From: Exiguobacterium acetylicum
Lineage (GTDB): Bacteria; Bacillota; Bacilli; Exiguobacteriales; Exiguobacteriaceae
Assembly: GCF_019890935.1 (NCBI RefSeq)
Contig: NZ_CP082333.1
Span: 2,444,001-2,508,000, forward strand
Direction: 5' to 3'
DNA length: 64,000 nt
In this document: positions 38,210 through 46,731 of the stretch, in pieces
Numbering within the stretch: the stretch's first letter is position 1
How the letters are laid out: every line of letters begins with the position of its first letter
Notes under the pieces: generated by a model
Seen by the model: the letters and a program-made list of their open reading frames with translations, nothing else
Told to the model about the DNA's origin: nothing
The model's database searches: none
Translations under genes and position numbers: made by a program

Positions 38210-39228
38210 CGGTGATCCACCTCCACTTCAACATCACTGGCTTGAAGCTTCGTGATGACCGCTTGTGTTGCTTCTGTTTCCCCGATCAACTGAATGAACA
38301 GTGTACCGAGTGCCCCTTCCTGTGATTGACCGACGTTTCCGCCGATGATATTGAACAGGACCGGCGAATCCTTCATGACTTCCGCGAGGATCGGGCTTTC
38401 CGCTGTAGATCCGACGAACGTCAACTGAACGATTTTTCCGGTTGGGTACCGTTCGCGTAGTTTCGCGAACGTCAACTCGTTTTCCGACGGCGACGTCAAT
38501 TGTTTGACGAACTCCTTCGTCATCGCTTGCTTCGGATGACGGAAGACTTCTGCGACCGGTCCTTGCTCGACGATTTTACCGGCTTCCATGACGGCGACCC
38601 GGTGACAGATTTTTTGAATGACGTGCATCTCATGTGTGATCAAGACGATCGTCAGTTTCAATTTTTCATTGATGTCGACGAGTAACTCAAGGATTGAGTC
38701 CGTCGTCTTCGGATCGAGTGCACTCGTTGCCTCGTCACATAAGAGAACATCCGGGTTCGATGCCAGTGCCCGAGCGATACCGACACGTTGCTTTTGACCA
38801 CCGGATAATTGCGACGGATAGGCTTTTTCGCGTCCATCCAAACCAACGAGTTGGATCAGTTCCGCAACCCGTTCCTTACGGTGTGCTTTCGGGAAGCCAC
38901 CGAGTTCGAGTGGGAACATGATGTTCTCTTCAACCGTCCGTGACCATAGTAAGTTGAAGTGCTGAAAGACCATCGAGACATTCTTGCGGACGCCTCGTAA
39001 TTCCTTAGGTTTGAGTGATGTCATTTCAACACCATCGATTTGGATCGAACCACTCGTTGGTGCCTCGAGCATATTCAGCAATCGGATCAAGGTCGATTTC
39101 CCTGCTCCGGAATAACCGATTATTCCAAAAATTTCACCGCGCTCGATTGTCAGATCGACATTCGCGACGGCTTCGACCGCTCCGCGCTTTGAGCGATAAA
39201 TCTTTCCTACGTCTTGTAAACGAATCAC
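38206..39228 (-). CDS. metN: Methionine ABC transporter ATP-binding protein
   Basis: A 340-aa ATPase driving methionine import. Walker A is GYSGAGKSTL, signature LSGGQKQRVGIA, Walker B LLCDEATSALD. The C-terminal NIL (ACT-like) domain, about residues 260-340, is the regulatory methionine-sensing domain typical of MetN. First gene of metNIQ, with the SAM riboswitch in its leader. Confidence 0.95.
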   Translation of the reverse strand: MIRLQDVGKIYRSKRGAVEAVANVDLTIERGEIFGIIGYSGAGKSTLIRLLNMLEAPTSGSIQIDGVEMTSLKPKELRGVRKNVSMVFQHFNLLWSRTVEENIMFPLELGGFPKAHRKERVAELIQLVGLDGREKAYPSQLSGGQKQRVGIARALASNPDVLLCDEATSALDPKTTDSILELLVDINEKLKLTIVLITHEMHVIQKICHRVAVMEAGKIVEQGPVAEVFRHPKQAMTKEFVKQLTSPSENELTFAKLRERYPTGKIVQLTFVGSTAESPILAEVMKDSPVLFNIIGGNVGQSQEGALGTLFIQLIGETEATQAVITKLQASDVEVEVDHR

Positions 39229-39246
39229 AACTGTCCCTCCTAAAAT

Positions 39247-39284
39247 AAAAAAAGTGCGCGCGTTTTAGAGCAAACGCGCGCACT
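39247..39284 (-). terminator. SAM-controlled terminator
   Basis: Reverse strand GTGCGCGCGTTT and AAACGCGCGCAC stem with seven T residues, directly before metN. It is the off-state structure of the SAM riboswitch. Confidence 0.93.
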
Positions 39285-39299
39285 TTCCAGTACACAAAA

Positions 39300-39412
39300 C
39301 CATTTGCTCTCATCTCCCAGACTTTTGTCTGCTGGAATTAGCACCACTTCGGATTAGATCCGCGGTTGCCGGGTTTCATCGGGCCAGTCCCTCCACCACT
39401 CTCGATAAGAGT
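39300..39412 (-). ncRNA. SAM-I riboswitch (S-box)
   Basis: Conserved S-box blocks on the minus strand: CTCTTATCGAGAG, GGTGGAGGGACTGGCCC, GATGAAACCCGGCAACC, and GTGGTGCTAATTCC, ending with GGGAGATGAGAG. The aptamer binds S-adenosylmethionine and turns off metNIQ through the terminator at 39247-39284. Confidence 0.97.
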
Positions 39413-39443
39413 TTCGGTATTAAGTTTGTAGAATATATTCTGA

Positions 39444-39472
39444 ATATTAGCAGGGGTTATTTTTGTTGTCAA
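39444..39472 (-). promoter_or_regulatory. Promoter of metNIQ
   Basis: Reverse strand TTGACA, 17-bp spacer, TAATAT. It overlaps the mccB stop codon. A perfect palindrome GAATATATTC (39431-39440) lies at the expected transcription start. Confidence 0.85.
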
Positions 39473-40635
39473 ACAGTTTTTTCAGAAACTTTTTCGAGGA
39501 ACGTGAAAGCACGTGTTAAGTCTTCTTTCAAATCTTCCGCGTCTTCAAGTCCAACTGAAATCCGAACGAGACCGTCCGTGATACCGAGTTCTGCCCGACG
39601 TTCTGCTGGGATCGACGCGTGCGTCATCCGTGCAGGAACGGAAATCAGACTCTCGACGGCACCAAGACTCTCAGCGAGTGTGAAGAAGTGTGTCGCCTCG
39701 ACGAGTTTTTCTGCGTTCGCTGCTGAACCGACATCAAAGCTGATCATCCCACCAAATCCAGTCGCTTGTTTCGCTTGAATCTCGTGACCAGGATGCGATG
39801 CAAGTCCCGGGTAGAAGATGTTCGAGACGATGTCTTGCGCTTGCAGGAACGCAACGAGATCATGGGCTGTCTCTTCGATCGCATCCATCCGTATACCGAG
39901 TGTACGAAGACCACGGACGAGCAAGAAGCTGTCTTGCGGTCCAAGCACGCCGCCTGTCGAGTTTTGAATGAAGTGAAGCTCTTCGCCGAGCGCATCATCT
40001 TTGACGACGACAAGTCCAGCGACGACGTCTGAGTGTCCGCCGATGTATTTCGTCGCACTGTGCAAGACGATGTCTGCACCGAGCGCGAGTGGTTGTTGAT
40101 GATATGGAGTCGCGAACGTGTTATCGACGACGAGTTTAAGATCGTGACGTTTGGCAATCGTTGCGATGGCTGCGATGTCCGTAACTTTCAACAACGGGTT
40201 CGTCGGTGTTTCGACGTAGACGATCTTCGTGTTGTCTTGGATCGCTGCTTCCGTCGCTGCAAGGTCCGTCGTATCGACGAATGTCACTTCGATGTTGAAC
40301 TTCGGTAAGACGCGTTGCATCAAGCGGAACGTACCACCGTAGACGTCATCTGTCATGACGATGTGGTCGCCAGACTCAAGCAAGTGGAAGACGGCATGGA
40401 TCGCTGCCATCCCAGAACCGAAGGCAAAACCACGTGCACCGCCCTCGAGATCCGCAATCAATCGTTCGATGCTCGTCCGTGTTGGGTTCGCTGTCCGTGA
40501 GTATTCGTATCCGTCCTTGAGTTGACCGATTTTATCCTGTTTGTATGTGCTTGTTTGATAGATCGGCGGTGTGACGGCTCCTGTTGCCCGGTCGACACCT
40601 GTTCCTCCATGAATCAATGCTGTCTTCTTACGCAT
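39469..40635 (-). CDS. mccB: Cystathionine gamma-lyase / homocysteine gamma-lyase (MccB)
   Basis: A 388-aa PLP enzyme of the Cys/Met metabolism family that splits cystathionine to cysteine, ammonia and 2-oxobutyrate. Key parts are YSRTANPTR, GFAFGSGMAA, the PLP-lysine motif LHSATKYIGGHSDVVAG and the end block VRISVGLEDAEDL. Operon partner of mccA supports the lyase role rather than cystathionine gamma-synthase. The ATG at 40633-40635 follows AAGGTGG and overlaps the mccA end by 8 nt. Confidence 0.87.
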   Translation of the reverse strand: MRKKTALIHGGTGVDRATGAVTPPIYQTSTYKQDKIGQLKDGYEYSRTANPTRTSIERLIADLEGGARGFAFGSGMAAIHAVFHLLESGDHIVMTDDVYGGTFRLMQRVLPKFNIEVTFVDTTDLAATEAAIQDNTKIVYVETPTNPLLKVTDIAAIATIAKRHDLKLVVDNTFATPYHQQPLALGADIVLHSATKYIGGHSDVVAGLVVVKDDALGEELHFIQNSTGGVLGPQDSFLLVRGLRTLGIRMDAIEETAHDLVAFLQAQDIVSNIFYPGLASHPGHEIQAKQATGFGGMISFDVGSAANAEKLVEATHFFTLAESLGAVESLISVPARMTHASIPAERRAELGITDGLVRISVGLEDAEDLKEDLTRAFTFLEKVSEKTV

Positions 40636-41551
40636 GAGTTTCGTCCACCTTTTCAAAGATTTGTTGGCTCAAGTAGCGTTCGGCACTGTCTGCGAAGACG
40701 GTGACGATCGTACTGCCGGGGTGACGCTTCGCGATATCAAGCGCAGCAACGAGCGCTGCACCTGCTGAACTACCGACGAGTAATCCTTCGCGAGCGGCGA
40801 GTGTATGAACCGCGTCAAATGCATCGCGGTCAGAAATCGTATGAATCTCGTCGACGAGTTCACGCGGAACGAGACTTGGCCATTTCGCTGTACCGATACC
40901 TTCTGTCTTATGCGGACCGGCTGGACCACCATTTAAGACGGAGCCTTCCGGTTCGACGATTGCTGCTTTTGTACCGAGACGTTGTTTTAAGAAGTCCGCT
41001 GTTCCGGCGAACGTACCACCTGAACCACAACCGGCAACGAACCAGTCGATGTGCGGCAAGTCCACAATCAGCTCAGGACCGAGTGTCCGCTGATACGTGA
41101 CTGGGTTCTCTTCGTTTTCGAATTGTAACGGAACGTAACTGTTCGGAATTTCCTGACCGAGTTCTTTTGCCCGGTCGATGGCCCCTTGCATATCGAGTTC
41201 AGTCGGCGTGTTGACGACGGTTGCGCCGAGTGCCCGCATCAACGTCTGCTTTTCATGACTGAATTTTTCCGGAACGACACAGATGACTTTGAGATCGTAT
41301 TTCTTAGCGGCGAGCGCCAAGCCGATGCCGGTATTCCCGGCTGTCGGCTCGATGATCGTACCGCCTGGTGTCACGTGTCCGTTTTCGATTGCTGCATCAA
41401 CGAGTTGAATGCCAAGGCGGTCTTTGACGCTGCCCCCAGGGTTCATCCATTCGAGCTTCGCCAAAATGCGCGTACCAGCAGGCAAATCGAATGAAGTGAT
41501 CTCGTAGAGTGGTGTGTTTCCGACGAGGTCGCGGACGTTGTTCGCGATCAT
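40628..41551 (-). CDS. mccA: O-acetylserine-dependent cystathionine beta-synthase (MccA)
   Basis: A 307-aa PLP enzyme of the cysteine synthase family that joins homocysteine with (O-acetyl)serine to cystathionine. The PLP lysine is in [11 protein letters not shown], the substrate loop in [11 protein letters not shown] and the phosphate loop in [10 protein letters not shown]. The start overlaps the luxS stop in an ATGA arrangement, with a weak RBS, so translation is probably coupled. CysK activity cannot be excluded by sequence alone. Confidence 0.87.
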   Translation of the reverse strand: MIANNVRDLVGNTPLYEITSFDLPAGTRILAKLEWMNPGGSVKDRLGIQLVDAAIENGHVTPGGTIIEPTAGNTGIGLALAAKKYDLKVICVVPEKFSHEKQTLMRALGATVVNTPTELDMQGAIDRAKELGQEIPNSYVPLQFENEENPVTYQRTLGPELIVDLPHIDWFVAGCGSGGTFAGTADFLKQRLGTKAAIVEPEGSVLNGGPAGPHKTEGIGTAKWPSLVPRELVDEIHTISDRDAFDAVHTLAAREGLLVGSSAGAALVAALDIAKRHPGSTIVTVFADSAERYLSQQIFEKVDETHA

Positions 41552-42012
41552 CCGAAGACGATGTCCCATTCATCACGACCGGCAAGCATTTTCTCGGCAT
41601 AGTGCTTCGCTCCTTTGAGGTCATGTGCGCTCGCAAATCCACATTGGACTTCGTTTTGCGCTGGAATCTCTTCTGCTGCGAGGACGTCTTTCAACGTCTT
41701 CTCAACGAGTTCGCTCATTTTTTCGACCGAGTCGAAGTTCATCATCGCCATGTAGAAACCTGTTTGGCATCCCATCGGCGAGACATCGATGACATCATCC
41801 GAGTAGTTGCGGATGTTTTCAGCAAGTAAGTGCTCGAGTGTGTGCATCGCACGCATCGGCATTTGCTCAACGTTTGGTTGTGTGAAACGGATATCGTATT
41901 TGACGACTTGGTCAACTTTACCTTCTTTATAACCCGCGACGCGGATATAAGGTGCTTTGACTTTCGTGTGATCCAGGTTAAAGCTTTCGACGTTCATTTT
42001 TTGAAGTGCCAT
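41548..42012 (-). CDS. luxS: S-ribosylhomocysteine lyase LuxS
   Basis: A 154-aa iron enzyme that converts S-ribosylhomocysteine to homocysteine and DPD, the AI-2 precursor. The metal ligands are His57 and His61 in the HTLEHL motif and Cys124 in EVQCGF; the catalytic cysteine is Cys82 in PMGCQTGFY. Length is standard. Homocysteine from LuxS is the direct substrate of MccA, the next gene. It follows yrrT by 3 bp. Confidence 0.97.
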   Translation of the reverse strand: MALQKMNVESFNLDHTKVKAPYIRVAGYKEGKVDQVVKYDIRFTQPNVEQMPMRAMHTLEHLLAENIRNYSDDVIDVSPMGCQTGFYMAMMNFDSVEKMSELVEKTLKDVLAAEEIPAQNEVQCGFASAHDLKGAKHYAEKMLAGRDEWDIVFG

Positions 42013-42015
42013 GAT

Positions 42016-42654
42016 TTATTCCCCCATTTTCTCGGCTTCTACGAGCCAGACGAAGTGATTGTATTGTATAAATTTAACAGTGAATCCCCGTGCTGTAAAC
42101 AATTCTTCCATAACTGGAATCAATGGGTAAAACTCGCGTTCGAGATCTTCCGCTAACGCGTCGAACCCTTGAGCACGTGCTTCACGAATCGTTTGCAAGC
42201 GTGCCTCTTCTGAGACGAACATCGTATCCGCGTAGACGATTTTTCCGTCTGCCGGTAAATGTGATGCCATCAGTTCGATCGCTTCTCCCTTTTCCTCATC
42301 TGTTAGATGATGAAACGCATACGTCGAAACAAAACTGCGTGCTTGCTTCGCTTCGAACGAGAGGAAGTGACCATCCTGTACTTCAAGAGACGGAATCTTT
42401 TCCGTTAGGATTGCCCGCATCTCCGGACTTGGTTCGACGGCGAGTACGGCGTCGTGACGTGCCAGAAGACGTTGTGTCAGGTTCCCTGTGCCTGCTCCGA
42501 ATTCAATGACCGGCGACTGCGCTTTATCCGCTACTGTATCCAAAATCTCATCGTATCGACGAAAAACCTCTTTATACTCCGGATCGTGTCCGGTCACTGT
42601 CTCGTCATACGTCGATGCCCATTCTGTGAAAACATCCATAAAACGTACTGTCAT
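42016..42654 (-). CDS. yrrT: SAM-dependent methyltransferase YrrT
   Basis: A 212-aa class I methyltransferase. Motif I is VIEFGAGTGNLTQ and the post-motif I acidic VEPSPEM; STYAFHHLTDEEK is the motif IV region. In Bacillus it heads the yrrT-mtnN-mccA-mccB methionine-to-cysteine operon; the methyl acceptor is unknown. GGAGG lies 10 nt before the ATG. It has its own promoter. Confidence 0.88.
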   Translation of the reverse strand: MTVRFMDVFTEWASTYDETVTGHDPEYKEVFRRYDEILDTVADKAQSPVIEFGAGTGNLTQRLLARHDAVLAVEPSPEMRAILTEKIPSLEVQDGHFLSFEAKQARSFVSTYAFHHLTDEEKGEAIELMASHLPADGKIVYADTMFVSEEARLQTIREARAQGFDALAEDLEREFYPLIPVMEELFTARGFTVKFIQYNHFVWLVEAEKMGE

Positions 42655-42684
42655 GCCTTGTCGTCCTCCATCTCACCAGTTAAT

Positions 42685-42698
42685 TCCGAGTAATCGGA
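42685..42698 (-). promoter_or_regulatory. Operator-like inverted repeat in the yrrT leader
   Basis: TCCGA-GTAA-TCGGA, framed by AATTC and GAATT further out. It lies between the promoter and the start codon, a repressor-like position. CymR would be the expected regulator, but the match to its site was not verified. Confidence 0.4.
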
Positions 42699-42727
42699 TA
42701 TGAATTAAAGTAATTTTCCTTATTCGC

Positions 42728-42756
42728 ATTGTAGCAAGGAGATTCTATCCTGGCAA
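42728..42756 (-). promoter_or_regulatory. Promoter of yrrT-luxS-mccA-mccB
   Basis: Reverse strand TTGCCA, 17-bp spacer, TACAAT, 75 bp before the yrrT start codon. Confidence 0.75.
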
Positions 42757-42785
42757 GCGACCGGCTCGAAAAACTTCCAGAAAAC

Positions 42786-42816
42786 AAAAAAAAGGCGTTG
42801 CCGGCGAACCGACAAC
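42786..42816 (-). terminator. Terminator of the candidate RNA
   Basis: Reverse strand GTTGTCGG, TTCG tetraloop, CCGGCAAC, GCC then eight T residues. Confidence 0.88.
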
Positions 42817-43099
42817 ACGAATAATGTGGTTAGAAATGCTACGAAGGAAAACCCAGCTCCATTCGGAATTGTTCGCTCTTCCGCGTGGAGGACGGCGCCT
42901 GTTCGACATGATTGCCAGCTTACGTTCACTTCCTGATCGGTCCTTTCGATCCACCACCCGTTCATTGCACCGCTTCGTCTTTGGGGGACGACTTAAGGGG
43001 AAACAATACACCGGCTTAGGATGGGAGAAAGGGTTCAGGACTTGAATCGTATTGAACGATCATCTCTGCTAGACTTCCTATAATGCATTTCTAGAAGTT
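42786..43099 (-). ncRNA. Candidate structured non-coding RNA (unrecognised)
   Basis: Between yusE and yrrT lies a 539-bp gene-free stretch. A strong promoter ends at 43106 and a strong terminator lies at 42786-42816, bracketing about 310 nt. The interval has no frame with a good RBS. It is rich in short hairpins, notably TCGTC-CCCCAAA-GACGA (42975-42991), and has further C-rich runs (TTTCCCC, CTCCC), a feature of Gram-positive regulatory RNAs that pair with Shine-Dalgarno sequences. It does not match tmRNA, 6S, RNase P, SRP, T-box or S-box consensus that I know. It could also be a long leader of yrrT with read-through control. Confidence 0.5.
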
Positions 43100-43105
43100 G
43101 TTATG

Positions 43106-43135
43106 AATATACCATTCATATTTCTGCGTTGTCAA
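43106..43135 (-). promoter_or_regulatory. Strong promoter of the candidate RNA
   Basis: Reverse strand TTGACA (perfect -35), 18-bp spacer, TATATT. Confidence 0.8.
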
Positions 43136-43166
43136 CGGATTATTGTAAATATTCCGACAATTTAAT

Positions 43167-43193
43167 AAAAAGAAAAATCCAGTCGGACTTTTC
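43167..43193 (-). terminator. Candidate terminator of yusE
   Basis: Reverse strand AAAAGTCC, GACT loop, GGATTTTT followed by more T residues. Short stem. Confidence 0.5.
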
Positions 43194-43475
43194 TTACCGT
43201 TCTTGACAGAAAGCAAAGACGTTTTGAACGGACTGGAAAGCATAAAGTCGCTCTACGACTTGATTTTCTTCAATTCGCAACAACGCAGGAACACTCATGA
43301 CACGGGCTTCTTCTAAGAAATCCGGAATGAAATTCCCGTTCGCCTTCTGAATCGATTGACCTGATTCCGTTGCTTCGACGATATCAAGCATACGCTCCGC
43401 GATGGCGCATGTCCCGCACATCGGTGCATAGACATACAATAGTCCGTTTTCCGGGACGGTCGTGACCTCTTGCAT
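43194..43475 (-). CDS. yusE: Thioredoxin-like protein (YusE)
   Basis: A 93-aa thioredoxin-fold protein with CGTC at residues 20-23 (YVYAPMCGTCAIAERML) and the cis-proline region MSVPALLRIEENQ. It matches YusE, encoded beside gcvH in Bacillus. Role in thiol redox chemistry is inferred. The ATG at 43473-43475 has AAAGGAG 8 nt upstream. Confidence 0.85.
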   Translation of the reverse strand: MQEVTTVPENGLLYVYAPMCGTCAIAERMLDIVEATESGQSIQKANGNFIPDFLEEARVMSVPALLRIEENQVVERLYAFQSVQNVFAFCQER

Positions 43476-43516
43476 GACGGTCGCTCCTTTCTTCGTGGTA
43501 TCTGTCGTCAGTATAC

Positions 43517-43561
43517 AAAAAAAAGAGAGCGGACGAAACGCAAGCGCCTCGTTCACTCTCT
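43517..43561 (-). terminator. Terminator of gcvH
   Basis: Reverse strand GAGAGTGAACGA...TTCGTCCGCTCTC stem then eight T residues. Confidence 0.85.
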
Positions 43562-43573
43562 TTTCGTTAAGTA

Positions 43574-43957
43574 TTACTCGTTGATCATCGATTTGTACGC
43601 TGCAGCGTCCATCAATGCCTCGACTTGTGAAGCATCTTCGATTTCGATGTCAACCATCCAAGCGCCTTCGAATGGTGACTCGTTAACGAGTTCTGGGGAA
43701 TCCGAAAGGTTTTCGTTGATGGCAACGACTTTACCAGAAATCGGTGCATATAATTCCGAGACTGTCTTGACCGACTCGACTGAACCGAATGGCTCGTTTG
43801 CTGAGATCGTATCCCCGACTTCAGGCAATTCGACGAAGACGATATCCCCGAGTTCGTGTTGCGCGAAATCCGTGATTCCGATGCGCGCCTTGTTTCCTGA
43901 TACTTCGACCCATTCATGTTCTTCCGAATAGCGTAAGTTGTCTTTTACTTGACTCAT
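43574..43957 (-). CDS. gcvH: Glycine cleavage system H protein
   Basis: A 127-aa lipoyl carrier that shuttles the aminomethyl group of glycine between P, T and L proteins; in Bacilli it also passes lipoyl groups to other complexes. The lipoylated lysine is Lys64 in [12 protein letters not shown]. The ATG at 43955-43957 follows AGGGGGAA. P and T proteins are not in the window. Confidence 0.95.
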   Translation of the reverse strand: MSQVKDNLRYSEEHEWVEVSGNKARIGITDFAQHELGDIVFVELPEVGDTISANEPFGSVESVKTVSELYAPISGKVVAINENLSDSPELVNESPFEGAWMVDIEIEDASQVEALMDAAAYKSMINE

Positions 43958-44021
43958 TTCCGATTCCCCCTGTGGACTAATTTGGACTAACGTGTTCAGT
44001 ATACCAAAATCGACTCTGAAC

Positions 44022-44384
44022 TTAATACCATTTTCCTTGATACATTTCTTCCTTGAAGCCGATCGTGACGTCTTTCCCGTCTGTGACAATCGGACGCTTC
44101 AACAACATGCCGTCACTTGCGAGTAACTTGTATTGCTCGTCTTCTGATAGCTCTGGAAGTTTGTCCTTGATCCCTTGCGAACGGTATGATTGACCGCTCG
44201 TGTTGAAGAATTTCTTCAGTGGCTCTCCACTTTTTTGATGAAGTTCCTGGATCGTCGTTGCAGATGGTGTCTCCTCGACGATATGTTTGTAATCCACTTC
44301 GACACCGTGCTGTTCGAGTGCTTTTTTTGCTTTGACGCACGTACTACATTTCGGATAGCCGTACATCGTGACTGTTTTTGTCAT
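44022..44384 (-). CDS. yusI: ArsC/Spx family protein (YusI)
   Basis: A 120-aa thioredoxin-fold protein of the ArsC/Spx family with CSTC near residue 13 ([17 protein letters not shown]) and [10 protein letters not shown] at about 94-103. It resembles YusI and Spx-like proteins; transcription regulation or arsenate reduction are both possible and neither is shown. Neighbourhood gcvH-yusI-fadE matches Bacillus. Confidence 0.83.
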   Translation of the reverse strand: MTKTVTMYGYPKCSTCVKAKKALEQHGVEVDYKHIVEETPSATTIQELHQKSGEPLKKFFNTSGQSYRSQGIKDKLPELSEDEQYKLLASDGMLLKRPIVTDGKDVTIGFKEEMYQGKWY

Positions 44385-44418
44385 GTTCCTCACCTCACCT
44401 TCAAGAGTAGCAGATGGA

Positions 44419-44871
44419 TCACTTCTGCTTCAAGCGTGCGAGCGCCCCGTCAATCTGATCTTGGTGATGGGCGTCATGAGCAACGAACGACTCGACGAAG
44501 GCTTGCGGTTGAAAATCCTCATAGGTCGCTTTAAATTGCCCGTCAGATAGACGATCGAGGTGATTGACGATGTCACGCCGGACGCTGATTGCTTTCTTCA
44601 ATAAGGCGAGCGGATCGATATGATGCGCATATTCGACCGCCAGTCGATTGAACTGATCAAAATCTGTCTCAACAAGCGTCAACGGTTCATCCGGTAACTT
44701 CGAGATGGCATGATCGTAATAAAACCGGTCCCATAAATACAGATGACTGACGCACTCAAGGACGGTCCACTTATTAAGCGCAAGCGGCAGATCCCATTCT
44801 TCCGGCGACAAACGTTCAAGGGATTGATAGTAGGCAATCGCAAATTGCAGTTCAACCAATTCTTGGCGCAT
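44419..44871 (-). CDS. DinB-like family protein
   Basis: A 150-aa four-helix-bundle protein of the DinB/YfiT-like superfamily. Metal-binding type histidines lie in VLECVSHLYLWDRFYY and FVAHDAHHQDQI. These proteins are often thiol-dependent S-transferase-like or DNA-damage induced; the role here is unknown. RBS GGAGGAGG lies 8 nt before the ATG at 44869-44871. Confidence 0.78.
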   Translation of the reverse strand: MRQELVELQFAIAYYQSLERLSPEEWDLPLALNKWTVLECVSHLYLWDRFYYDHAISKLPDEPLTLVETDFDQFNRLAVEYAHHIDPLALLKKAISVRRDIVNHLDRLSDGQFKATYEDFQPQAFVESFVAHDAHHQDQIDGALARLKQK

Positions 44872-44891
44872 CTCGTTTTCCTCCTCCAACC

Positions 44892-44933
44892 AAAAACTTC
44901 GCCTTTACAGAGATTTTCCCTGCAAAGGCGAAG
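44892..44933 (-). terminator. Terminator of the fad operon
   Basis: Reverse strand CTTCGCCTTTGCAG and CTGTAAAGGCGAAG stem then five T residues. Confidence 0.88.
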
Positions 44934-44946
44934 CGGTAAACCTGAC

Positions 44947-46731
44947 TTAGACCGTATATTTGTTTGACTCGATGAGACGTTTTGCGATGTCGCGTTTCGT
45001 ACCGATGACGTTGATTGGCTGGTAACGGCTGAATTTTTTCAGCGCCGAGAGCAACATCCGGAGTTCGTCGCCGCTTGCTGCCGCGTAGAGTGTCTCTTTC
45101 GCGTCACGCTCGACAGCTTCGAACGCTTGTTGTGCGAAGACTTCCGTGTAACGGACTTTCAGTTCGCTCTTCTCGATTCCTTTGTCGGCAATCGCTTTGT
45201 CCGTCCGGACGATTGCTGACTCCAGCGCATAGATCGCACTCATGATGTCAGCTGTGTTCGCTAAGATCTCTTGTTCACCTTGGAGTTTGTCCTGGTATTT
45301 CTGGACCGCTGTTCCGGCAGTCAACAAGAAGATTTTCTTCATCATCGCGAGTAAATGACGTTCGCGATCAAGTGGTGCTGTTCCGATTTCTGTCGGCATG
45401 AAGCTCATCACTTCTTGTTGCAGACGCTGTGCTTCCGCAAGCAACGGCAACTCGCCTTTCATCGCTTTCTTCAGCAACGTTCCTGGAACGAGAAGACGGT
45501 TGATCTCGTTCGTTCCTTCGAAGATCCGGTTGATCCGTGAATCACGGTACATGTTCTCGACTTCATATTCTGCCATGAAGCCGTAACCACCGTGAATTTG
45601 AACCGCTTCATCAATGACATAATCAAATGTTTCCGAAGCAAAGACTTTGTTCATCGAGCACTCGATCGCGTACTCCGCGATTGCATCGGCGATTTTCTTA
45701 CCGTCCTTGCTCTCTTCTTCTGACAACTGATCGAGGCTGTCTTGGAACAGACCACCTGTCCGGTAGACCGAACTTTCCATCGCATACGTCTGTGCTGCCA
45801 TCGTCGCGAGTTTTTCTTGAATCAATGGGAACGAGCTGATCGGTGTTTTGAACTGTTTCCGTTCATTCGAGTACTGGACTGCGAGATCAATCGCCCGTTT
45901 CGATGAACCGACAGCACCGACAGCTAATTTGTAACGACCGACGTTCAAGATGTTGAAGGCGATGACGTGACCGCGTCCGATCTCACCAAGGACGTTATCG
46001 ACTGGTACTTCTGCATCTTGTAAGATCAACGTCCGTGTCGATGATCCTTTGATTCCCATCTTTTGTTCCTCGACGCCTGTCGAGACGCCTGGATACGATC
46101 CTTCGACGAGGAAGGCTGTGAACTTGTCACCGTCGATTTTTGCGTAGACGACGAACAAGCTTGCAAAACCAGCGTTCGTGATCCATTGCTTTTCACCGTT
46201 CAAGATGTAGTGCGTACCAGCTTCGTTCAAGACAGCCGTCGTTTTGGCACCAAGAGCATCCGAACCAGAGCCTGGCTCCGTCAACGCGTACGAAGCGATC
46301 CACTCCCCTGAAGCGAGCTTCGGCAAGTATTTATGCTTTTGCTCTTCGTTACCGAAGAAGACGATCGGCAACGAACCGATTCCGACGTGTGCGCCATAGC
46401 TGAGGGCGAATGAACGACCACGTGCGAACTTCTCCGTAATGATCGAAGACGAAATCTTATCCATCTGATAGCCGCCGTATGCTTCCGGAACGTCTGCGCC
46501 GAGTAGACCCAGCTCGCCTGCTTCGCGGAGGAGACCGACCGACAGTTCGAACTCGTGTTTTTCGATCCGGTCAAGGACAGGAACGACACGATCTTCGACG
46601 AACTTCGCTGTCATGTCACCGACCATTTTGTGTTCTTCCGAGAAATCCTCTGGTGTGAAGAGACGTTCTGGTGCTAACTCATCTAATACAAAACTGCCAC
46701 CTTTGATTAATTCGTTTGTCGTTTGGCTCAT
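44947..46731 (-). CDS. fadE: Acyl-CoA dehydrogenase FadE
   Basis: A 594-aa FAD enzyme for the first step of fatty acid beta-oxidation. Family signatures are [27 protein letters not shown], the [23 protein letters not shown] segment split around GGYGF, and a long C-terminal helical extension (from about residue 430) usual for the Bacillus FadE type. Overlaps the fadA stop by 4 nt. Last gene of fadN-fadA-fadE. Confidence 0.94.
   Translation of the reverse strand: MSQTTNELIKGGSFVLDELAPERLFTPEDFSEEHKMVGDMTAKFVEDRVVPVLDRIEKHEFELSVGLLREAGELGLLGADVPEAYGGYQMDKISSSIITEKFARGRSFALSYGAHVGIGSLPIVFFGNEEQKHKYLPKLASGEWIASYALTEPGSGSDALGAKTTAVLNEAGTHYILNGEKQWITNAGFASLFVVYAKIDGDKFTAFLVEGSYPGVSTGVEEQKMGIKGSSTRTLILQDAEVPVDNVLGEIGRGHVIAFNILNVGRYKLAVGAVGSSKRAIDLAVQYSNERKQFKTPISSFPLIQEKLATMAAQTYAMESSVYRTGGLFQDSLDQLSEEESKDGKKIADAIAEYAIECSMNKVFASETFDYVIDEAVQIHGGYGFMAEYEVENMYRDSRINRIFEGTNEINRLLVPGTLLKKAMKGELPLLAEAQRLQQEVMSFMPTEIGTAPLDRERHLLAMMKKIFLLTAGTAVQKYQDKLQGEQEILANTADIMSAIYALESAIVRTDKAIADKGIEKSELKVRYTEVFAQQAFEAVERDAKETLYAAASGDELRMLLSALKKFSRYQPINVIGTKRDIAKRLIESNKYTV

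Noticed and set aside
39469-40635. Cystathionine gamma-synthase (metI/metB) for the mccB gene
   Set aside because: Sequence alone cannot exclude it, but operon pairing with mccA and luxS favours the lyase of reverse transsulfuration.
42720-43011. Reading frames of 81-88 aa inside the candidate RNA region
   Set aside because: No good ribosome binding site, and the frames run through the intrinsic terminator at 42786-42816.
42786-43099. T-box or S-box leader for the yrrT operon
   Set aside because: The T-box core AGGGTGGNACCGCG is absent (nearest is CGGGTGGTGGATCG), and the S-box blocks are missing; yrrT has a separate promoter after the terminator.
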